Part shown: positions 27,202 through 33,724 of the stretch, piece after piece
Layout: each line of letters begins with the position of its first letter
How positions within the stretch are numbered: position 1 is the first letter of the stretch
Assembly (NCBI GenBank): GCA_937928555.1
Contig: CALFWR010000042.1
Location: forward strand, 1-47,310
DNA: 47,310 nucleotides
DNA from: an uncultured Pirellulaceae bacterium
GTDB lineage: Bacteria > Planctomycetota > Planctomycetia > Pirellulales > Pirellulaceae
Direction: 5' to 3'
Position numbers and translations under genes: made by a program
Notes under the pieces: generated by a model
Databases searched by the model: none
Told to the model about the DNA's origin: nothing
What the model saw: the letters and a program-made list of their open reading frames with translations, nothing else

Positions 27202-28476
27202 ATGCTCACGATTCGAACCGTACTGAAATTCCTGTACTTTGATGCCCAGGCGATCCGCACCGTCGCGACGCATCGGGGCTCGCTTCTGGTTGGATTCCTG
27301 TTTGTAATTGCGGCAGGTTTCGCACGCGAATACGACGGCGAGTACCTGCTCGGAGAGCCCTGGCATTTGGCGTTGCCGCTGGCGGCGTCACTGATTGGTT
27401 GCTTTTTTATGGCAACATTCATCTATCTCGCTGCCCTGTTCAATGGCGAACAAAAAGCCGGGCCTGTCAAAACGTTTCTCACCTTTCTCGCCTGCTACTG
27501 GATGACCGCTCCGATGGCGCTGCTTTACGGAATTCCATTCGAACGGTTTCTCTCGCCCGGCGACGCCACGAGAGCCAATTTGACGTTGCTGGCAATCGTG
27601 GCCACATGGCGCGTATTGCTGATGATTCGCTGCGTCAATGTGCTGTATGAAAACAGAAAGTGGCACGCAATCCTGCCCGTCGCCCTGTTCAGTGACACGT
27701 TGGCGATCGTGGCCCTGGCGTATACTCCCGGTCCCATCATCATGATCATGGGAGGTGTGCGATTAAGCGAAAGCGAAAGCCTGATCCAGACGACGCGGAT
27801 CTTTATGCAAGTCTTTGGATACGTTTCGCTGCCAGTTTGGGTGGTCGGGTACCTGGTGTTGCTTTTCAAGCCAACGAAGCCGGAAAACAGATGGAAGCTT
27901 TTCTCGCCCACAGAAAACGAACAGAGCCCGGCCGAAAAACGAACCGGCGCCGACAAAAAACTTCTCTTCCTTGCGATCGCGAGCATCGTTTTCTGGATTC
28001 CGTTTCTGTTTGTGACTCAGCCCGAACAGGCACGGCGATGGCGTGCCGAAAACCTGATCAAGACGCATAACGGCAAAGAGTTGGCAAGGCTTTCAAGTTC
28101 TCCCGAGTGGGGAAAGTTTCCCCCGCACTGGGATATGCCGCCACGAATTTCCTACGGAGACCAAACTCCCAAAGCCTACCTGGTCCTGACAGAACTCGTA
28201 GAACACGGTGCAGCGAAGTCATTGATTGAAACTTTCGTGGAAAAGACAGAGCAGCAACTTGAGGTCTCGCACCGAATGACCGATGAGATAACGGACCTGG
28301 AGCTTGAGCGACTTCTTGCGACGGTCAAAAAGGTAGAGGGCGGGAGCCGAATCGCTGCGATTGTCTCGTGGACGGTTCAGGCCAAACCAGATTCAAAACG
28401 GGAACAACTTGTCAAGGAATTCGAGAAGTTCTCCAAACAGAAACGGCAACAGGAGGAACTTCCCTCCGCCCCGTGA
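27202..28476 (+). CDS. Multi-pass membrane protein linked to the radical SAM gene, uncharacterised
   Basis: 424 aa. About seven hydrophobic segments in the first 290 residues (SLLVGFLFVIAAGFA, ALPLAASLIGCFFMATFIYL, FLTFLACYWMTAPMALLYG, ILPVALFSDTLAIVALAYT, FGYVSLPVWVVGYLVLLF, LLFLAIASIVFWIPFLFVT) are followed by a soluble C-terminal domain of about 130 residues rich in charged helix. No known family is recognised. The one-base gap to the radical SAM gene suggests that the two act together, perhaps on a membrane lipid; this is inference. A tandem 18-bp duplication covers its stop codon. Confidence 0.78.
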   Translation: MLTIRTVLKFLYFDAQAIRTVATHRGSLLVGFLFVIAAGFAREYDGEYLLGEPWHLALPLAASLIGCFFMATFIYLAALFNGEQKAGPVKTFLTFLACYWMTAPMALLYGIPFERFLSPGDATRANLTLLAIVATWRVLLMIRCVNVLYENRKWHAILPVALFSDTLAIVALAYTPGPIIMIMGGVRLSESESLIQTTRIFMQVFGYVSLPVWVVGYLVLLFKPTKPENRWKLFSPTENEQSPAEKRTGADKKLLFLAIASIVFWIPFLFVTQPEQARRWRAENLIKTHNGKELARLSSSPEWGKFPPHWDMPPRISYGDQTPKAYLVLTELVEHGAAKSLIETFVEKTEQQLEVSHRMTDEITDLELERLLATVKKVEGGSRIAAIVSWTVQAKPDSKREQLVKEFEKFSKQKRQQEELPSAP

Positions 28477-28510
28477 TGTTCCACCGCCCTGTGATGTTCC
28501 TTCGCCCTGC
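28466..28510 (+). repeat. Tandem 18-bp repeat (2.5 units) over a stop codon
   Basis: The unit CCGCCCTGTGATGTTCC(T/A) occurs at 28466-28483 and 28484-28501, then a partial third copy follows. The stop of the membrane protein gene (28474-28476) lies in unit one, so the repeat begins inside the coding 3' end. Confidence 0.8.
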
Positions 28511-28553
28511 CAGAGTCAGACAATGCCCGACCGATGGCGACTTTCGGTGCTTT

Positions 28554-28582
28554 TTGAGTTCACCGTCGATTGCTGCTATGCT
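28554..28582 (+). promoter_or_regulatory. Sigma70-like promoter of the hybrid kinase gene
   Basis: TTGAGT (28554-28559) and TATGCT (28577-28582) are 17 bases apart, about 45 bases before the kinase ATG. Motif match is moderate and spacing optimal. Confidence 0.45.
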
Positions 28583-28627
28583 TGAACCTCGCACAGGTGC
28601 TAACCACTGTCACTGAGGCCACTGCTG

Positions 28628-31363
28628 ATGACCACATCAAACAACTGGGGCCAAAGCCTCCTTGAGCTTGTTGACGACCTCGCGTTTGCAATCTCCTTGG
28701 ACGGGACGCAGCTTTTTTACATCAACTCCGCGGCCCTCAAACTGTTCGGCAGTTCATCAAAGGACCTCCAGCAACAACCCGGCCTGTGGCTGGAACGTGT
28801 TCACGAAGCCGACCGCGAGGCACTGGTCAGCAACCTTGCCCGCATGCCAGAGGTCGCCCAGTTCGACCAGAAGTTCCGCATCACCGCCAGCGGCGGCGAG
28901 ATCCGCGGCGTCACCGGGCGATTTGAATTGCTACGTGACGACCAAGGCCAACCGGTCGCAGTAGGTGCCATTCTCAAAGACGTTACCGATCGCGTCAGAG
29001 CCGAGCGGCGGTTCCAGGAATCCCAGGCGATCTACCATTCGCTGGTGGAAAGCCTTCCGATCAACGTGTTTCGCAAAGACTCCCAGGGGCGACTTCTGTT
29101 TGCCAACCAGGGATTCTGCCGTTCCGTTGGGCTTCCGCTGCAAAAGCTGTTGGGCAAAACAGACGCAGAGCTTTACGGGGAAGAACGCGGAAAAAAGTAC
29201 GCCGAAGACGACGCGTGGGTTCTCAAGACAGGCAAAGTCTTTCGCGACATCGAGCAACCGCCAGGCGGCAACACCCAGCATGTGGAAACACTCAAGTCTC
29301 CGGTGGTGGACTCCCGAGGCAACCGCGTCGGCATTCAGGGAATGTTCTGGGACGTCACCGACCGCGTCGAAGCAGAACTTGCACTGCGAAAAGCAAAAGA
29401 ACTCGCAGAGAACGCCAGCCGCGCCAAAAGCGATTTCTTGACCAACGTCAGCCACGAAATCCGCACGCCGATGAACGGAATTATCGGAATGTCAGAGCTG
29501 CTGTTGACTTTCATGAAAGAAGGCGAGTCTCGCGAGAAAGTCGAGATGATTCTCGAGTCCGGCGAATCGCTGCTGACGCTGATCAACGAGATACTGGACT
29601 TTTCAAAAATCGAAGCGGGGAAAATTCGCCTGGAAGCAGAGCGGTTTGCCTTGCGAGAATGCCTGGGCGACACGATTCGTTCCTTCGGCTATCGGGCTCA
29701 CGAAAAACAGATCGAACTGATCATGCACTTCGATCCCTCGCTTCCGCAGGAGATCATCGCGGACCTTGGCCGACTGCGGCAGGTCGTGATCAACCTGGTG
29801 GGCAACGCCGTCAAATTCACCAGCGAAGGACATGTTTTCTTTTCAGCCCAATGCAAAAAACAGGATGAAAAATCAGTCACGGTTGAATTTACAGTGCTCG
29901 ATACCGGGATCGGCATTCCCGAAGAAAAGCAGGAATCGATTTTCATGGAGTTCGAGCAGGCGGATTCCTCGACGACGCGGGAGTACGGCGGAACCGGGCT
30001 GGGGCTGGCAATCAGTTCCAAGATCGTCCGCCTGATGGGCGGTGAACTGTTTGTCCAAAGCAGCCCCGACATTGGCAGCCGATTCAGTTTTGAGTTGGAC
30101 TTTCTCAAGGGATCCGAGCCCACTGACGACGTCGATGACCGGGCCTTTATTGGCAAGTCCGTACTGGTTGTGGCGGAAAACCAACTGCTCTGCGAAAGCC
30201 TCCAACAGCGGCTTGCCTGGCATCGGATGGTCGTCGGCGCGGTGGTCGAACTTCGGCACGCCCAACGGATTCTGCTACAGCATATCGACGAAGGAAACCC
30301 CGTCGAAATCATTGTGCTTGACGGGACGATGCCAGCGGTTTTGCATTGGCTGAAGTGGCTGGTGACGCTTGACGCTCATCAACGTCCGCGATTGATACTG
30401 TTGAATTCTACGAACCAGATCAGCACCATCGAAGTTCCCGATGGCCTCGAAATCGTTCAACAGATCCTCAAACCGGTTCAGGCCCGCGACCTTCGTAACG
30501 CGTTTGTTGCTGCGGTTGACGGAGCGGTGACCGATGTAACTCCCGAAGCACCAGAGACACGAATTTTGTCACCACGAAAGAAGCTGCGGATTCTGTTGGT
30601 CGAAGACAACGTCATCAATCAAAAGCTGGCTTTGGCATTGCTCAAACAACACGGACACACCGTCACCGTCGCCGCCGATGGCGCGGTGGCTGTCGATCAA
30701 TTCGACAACGGTGAATTTGATTTGGTGCTGATGGATATTCAGATGCCCGTCATGGATGGCTTTGAGGCAACGCGGCGGATGCGAGAAATCGAAACTTCCA
30801 GAACGGCAGACACTCGCGGCAACGGGACGGCTTCGATTCCAATCATTGCGTTGACCGCACACGCGAGCAGCAGCGACCGCGAAAAGTGCCTTGCTGCGGG
30901 GATGGACGAATACATCGCCAAACCGATTCGCGCCAAAGCCCTCCATCAGTTGATCGACCAGCAGACCGGTCAACAACCGACCGACGTAAACCACGGCTCC
31001 GCACAGCCCCAGGGCAGTGGGTTGGTCGATTGGTCGAGTGCTTTTGACACCGTCGGCGGCCAACGCGAGTTGTTGATGGATCTGATGAAGGTCTTTTTGA
31101 AAGAGCGTGACGGAATGTTGGCTTCGGTCGAAAAAGCATCCGCAGACCAGGACGTGCAGAACCTTCGCATTTCCGCTCACTCGCTCAAGGGAGCCCTCGG
31201 GCACCTGGGCGCCTTATCCGCCAGCGAGCTTGCCCGCCAAATCGAAGCCAACGCCAATCCGGACACAATCGACTTCAAAGCAATCAGCCCCACGATCGAA
31301 AAACTGGTGACGACCGTGAATGAGGTTTCAAAAGAATTCGAAAAGTTCGTCGGCGAAGCGTAG
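28628..31363 (+). CDS. Hybrid sensor histidine kinase (PAS-PAS-HisKA-HATPase-REC-REC-HPt)
   Basis: 911 aa, with no transmembrane helix, so probably a cytoplasmic phosphorelay kinase. Two PAS domains (about 8-120 and 135-255) are followed by a HisKA box with phospho-acceptor His276 (NVSHEIRTPMNG). The HATPase core shows the N, G1 and G2 boxes (LVGNAVKFT, DTGIGIPEEKQESIF, GGTGLGLAIS). A first receiver-like domain (about 508-630) keeps Asp565 (VLDGTMP) but has AE in place of the usual acidic pair. A canonical receiver follows, with VEDN and Asp703 (VLMDIQMPVMDG), and a C-terminal HPt has His851 (AHSLKGALGHLG). No response-regulator gene is adjacent, so its output target is unknown. Confidence 0.95.
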   Translation: MTTSNNWGQSLLELVDDLAFAISLDGTQLFYINSAALKLFGSSSKDLQQQPGLWLERVHEADREALVSNLARMPEVAQFDQKFRITASGGEIRGVTGRFELLRDDQGQPVAVGAILKDVTDRVRAERRFQESQAIYHSLVESLPINVFRKDSQGRLLFANQGFCRSVGLPLQKLLGKTDAELYGEERGKKYAEDDAWVLKTGKVFRDIEQPPGGNTQHVETLKSPVVDSRGNRVGIQGMFWDVTDRVEAELALRKAKELAENASRAKSDFLTNVSHEIRTPMNGIIGMSELLLTFMKEGESREKVEMILESGESLLTLINEILDFSKIEAGKIRLEAERFALRECLGDTIRSFGYRAHEKQIELIMHFDPSLPQEIIADLGRLRQVVINLVGNAVKFTSEGHVFFSAQCKKQDEKSVTVEFTVLDTGIGIPEEKQESIFMEFEQADSSTTREYGGTGLGLAISSKIVRLMGGELFVQSSPDIGSRFSFELDFLKGSEPTDDVDDRAFIGKSVLVVAENQLLCESLQQRLAWHRMVVGAVVELRHAQRILLQHIDEGNPVEIIVLDGTMPAVLHWLKWLVTLDAHQRPRLILLNSTNQISTIEVPDGLEIVQQILKPVQARDLRNAFVAAVDGAVTDVTPEAPETRILSPRKKLRILLVEDNVINQKLALALLKQHGHTVTVAADGAVAVDQFDNGEFDLVLMDIQMPVMDGFEATRRMREIETSRTADTRGNGTASIPIIALTAHASSSDREKCLAAGMDEYIAKPIRAKALHQLIDQQTGQQPTDVNHGSAQPQGSGLVDWSSAFDTVGGQRELLMDLMKVFLKERDGMLASVEKASADQDVQNLRISAHSLKGALGHLGALSASELARQIEANANPDTIDFKAISPTIEKLVTTVNEVSKEFEKFVGEA

Positions 31364-31501
31364 GCGTCGTTTCTTTTCTTTCAAAGTTGCCAGAAATAGC
31401 TTTGTGTCCAACCCGGCGAATTCCGGCTACCACAAATCTGAAGTAGCGCGTGAAAAAAACACGAGCGAATCAGCCTAGACGTTGAATGTCGTGCTGAACG
31501 G

Positions 31502-31529
31502 TTGGTTTGAAGCAATGATTCGCTAGAAT
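31502..31529 (+). promoter_or_regulatory. Promoter of the ATPase/TOPRIM-like cassette
   Basis: TTGGTT (31502-31507) and TAGAAT (31524-31529) are 16 bases apart. The predicted transcription start, about seven bases after the -10, falls on or beside the GTG at 31536, so the message could be leaderless. No Shine-Dalgarno is visible before this start. Confidence 0.45.
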
Positions 31530-31535
31530 GAGTTG

Positions 31536-32720
31536 GTGAACGTGGTTGACATTCGAACTGTCACCCCAAGATCATCTGGTGGAGCATATCATTTGGCATT
31601 TTCTCTCAAACTAAAAAACTATCGCTGTTTTCAGAATCTTGATTGGTCACCACCAAGTGGTGTCAGTGTGATAGTAGGACCCAATGGAGCTGGCAAAACC
31701 ACGCTACTGAGCAGTTTTGACTTCTTGCGAACAGTATATCTTCGCTCCTTGAGTTCAGCATTTCATTTCAATGGGGGAGCTTGGGGGGTACGAAATCTGT
31801 TTGCAACCGACGGCGAAATGGTTGAAATTGACTTCGGCACCGATGGACTTGTATGGCATTTGGAGCCAGGCGTAGAAAGCAGTGCAAGCAACGGAGATTT
31901 CAAAGAAGCTGTCTACAGGGACTCCAAAGCACTGTTCATAAAGAAAGCGAACAACCCGCAATTCGAATTCGACGGACAGGAATTTGGTGCCAACGATATG
32001 GCGGCACTTCGCAAATGTTTCGAAATAACGGAAAGCAAACAACTGGGGCCTCTTGTTAAAGCGATTCGCAACTCTCGATATTACAGCGATTACAAATTGG
32101 GTCAGTTATTAAAGCGGGGCTCTGAAAACACAGGCGACGTTTTTCTTTGTCGAGACGGTTCAAACGCATTTACCGTTTTGCGAAATTGGCGAGACAAACG
32201 AAGCCACCAGTCTGCCTACGAATTTGTCCGCCAAGGGATCAAAGCTGCATTCCCTGACTTGGTCGAGGACTTTACGTTTGAAGTTACTCGACAGAGTGTT
32301 TCCCTTCAGTTTTACCTTCGTGGCATCAAGGACGAGATTCCAGTAACACTTCTTCCCGACGGCGTTTTGGTGGGACTCTTGCATTTGACCGCCCTTGCGG
32401 GTGCTGAAGATCACGCAATTATTGCAGTCGACGAGATAGAGAATGCACTGCATCCCTTTGCCATACGCAGTGTCACGGAAACGATGCGGGAGATCGCACA
32501 CGAGAAAAAACTTACTGTGTTGCTGAGCACGCACTCCCCGGTTTTGCTTGACGAGTTCAAAAGCAAGCCCGAGAGAGTGTTTGTCCTGAGAAAAGAAAAA
32601 AGCCCCATTAAACCCTTGACAAACATACGTGATCGGAACTGGCTGAGCCACTTTTCACTTGGCAAACTGTTTTCCAATGAAGAATTTGGCTCACCCTTTC
32701 CCAACACATTGGATCAGTAA
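31536..32720 (+). CDS. AAA family (RecF/OLD-like) ATPase of a putative defence cassette
   Basis: About 394 aa. An ABC-type ATPase of the AAA_15/AAA_21 group: an N-terminal strand LKLKNYRCFQNLDW, Walker A GPNGAGKTT at residues 48-56, a long helical insertion, a signature-like LLPDGVLVGLLHL, Walker B IIAVDEIENALHP with Asp299-Glu300, and the STHSPVLLDEF switch region. Such ATPases pair with nucleases or TOPRIM proteins in OLD, AbiL, Gabija and related phage-defence systems. No C-terminal TOPRIM is fused here; the next gene, five bases on, probably supplies it. Base composition is lower in GC than the neighbours (26 of 60 in 31-type line 32041-32100). Start could be TTG 31533, GTG 31536 or TTG 31593. 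Confidence 0.85.
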   Translation: MNVVDIRTVTPRSSGGAYHLAFSLKLKNYRCFQNLDWSPPSGVSVIVGPNGAGKTTLLSSFDFLRTVYLRSLSSAFHFNGGAWGVRNLFATDGEMVEIDFGTDGLVWHLEPGVESSASNGDFKEAVYRDSKALFIKKANNPQFEFDGQEFGANDMAALRKCFEITESKQLGPLVKAIRNSRYYSDYKLGQLLKRGSENTGDVFLCRDGSNAFTVLRNWRDKRSHQSAYEFVRQGIKAAFPDLVEDFTFEVTRQSVSLQFYLRGIKDEIPVTLLPDGVLVGLLHLTALAGAEDHAIIAVDEIENALHPFAIRSVTETMREIAHEKKLTVLLSTHSPVLLDEFKSKPERVFVLRKEKSPIKPLTNIRDRNWLSHFSLGKLFSNEEFGSPFPNTLDQ

Positions 32721-32725
32721 TTGAA

Positions 32726-33574
32726 ATGCGTGTGAACATCGTGGTCACTGGCGTCGCCGAACAAAAGGGCATTGTTACGTTTCTGGAAAACACCTTCAAT
32801 GACGTGGAATTTCACGCAGTCCGTTTTGATGGTTTTACATCTGTTCGATTGTCACCCGATGCAACAGTTCCAACCGCAGGCAACGTCCCAAGTGATGTCG
32901 CAGAATTGGCTAATTTTTTTGTAGAGACGGTAAATTCGAGGGGAGGGGAACAATTCATTCTGCTTGAGGACCTAGAAGTTGCAAATCTGGATCAACCGGG
33001 CGTAGTCATTCAATGTTTTCTCAACGCAGTAAACGCAATTATCGATGCAAAACGACCACACCACGGTAGCACGGAGAACAACCTCAGGGAGAGGGCCGCA
33101 TTTCACCTGCTTAGCCCGATGCTCGAAAGCTACTTTTTCGCTGACGAAAATATACTGGGCTCGCTCGAACTTCAATCTACGCCCCTTCTTGCCAATGGAG
33201 ACGTAGAAGGCTTTCGCGTCAACGATCCTGATTTCTTGCGCTCGATCTCTCAATTGGCCCCAATTTCGAATGGCGGGAAAATTTGGCAACCCACTCAATG
33301 GTATGCCAGTCATCCCAAACACTACCTGAAGTACCTTCGAACCCCCTGCTCTCCATATGACCCGGAGATTCCAAACTACAAGGAATCAACAGTCGGCACG
33401 CAGGCACTAAAATCACTGGATCATAAAACCGTGTTGTCGGATTCAACCGCCGTTCAATTCTTTCGGGCGTTTCTTTCTGATCTTGCCTGGCAAATTAAAC
33501 AGGAAAACAAGATCGAACATGGAATCTGTCATCCTCTTACCAGCGGCCAGGGCACGACACTTCGGAACATCTAG
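32726..33574 (+). CDS. Probable TOPRIM/DUF4276-like partner of the ATPase
   Basis: 282 aa. I recognise the pattern of DUF4276/RloB-type TOPRIM-like proteins, though weakly: a first strand with a glutamate turn (NIVVTGVAEQKGIVTFL, Glu12), a second strand with acidic residues (FILLEDLEV), then LLSPMLESYFFAD, reminiscent of the E(S/A)xxFxD segment, and a C-terminal part HPKHYLKYL and ALKSLDHKTVL typical of the group. Catalytic roles are inferred from position. It follows the ATPase by five bases in the same AT-richer tract, so the two form one operon. Alternative: an uncharacterised ATPase partner with no nuclease activity. A bidirectional terminator follows. Confidence 0.7.
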   Translation: MRVNIVVTGVAEQKGIVTFLENTFNDVEFHAVRFDGFTSVRLSPDATVPTAGNVPSDVAELANFFVETVNSRGGEQFILLEDLEVANLDQPGVVIQCFLNAVNAIIDAKRPHHGSTENNLRERAAFHLLSPMLESYFFADENILGSLELQSTPLLANGDVEGFRVNDPDFLRSISQLAPISNGGKIWQPTQWYASHPKHYLKYLRTPCSPYDPEIPNYKESTVGTQALKSLDHKTVLSDSTAVQFFRAFLSDLAWQIKQENKIEHGICHPLTSGQGTTLRNI

Positions 33575-33641
33575 TGCCTGGGCCTGAGAGTTGCTTTTTG
33601 AACCGATCTACTCTCTCGCGACGAGTCGTGGGAGCGCACAA

Positions 33642-33673
33642 AAAAGCCACCTTTCGCAATGAAGGTGGCTTTT
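33642..33673. terminator. Bidirectional terminator between converging genes
   Basis: AAAAGCCACCTT (33642-33653) and AAGGTGGCTTTT (33662-33673) form a 12-base perfect stem with an eight-base loop. T runs follow the GC stem on both strands. It serves the cassette ending at 33574 and the minus-strand protease gene ending at 33725. Confidence 0.88.
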
Positions 33674-33724
33674 GAGTTACGCGATTGACCTAGGCCGAAA
33701 TGCCCGGCGTCAGGTCAGCGGCGA

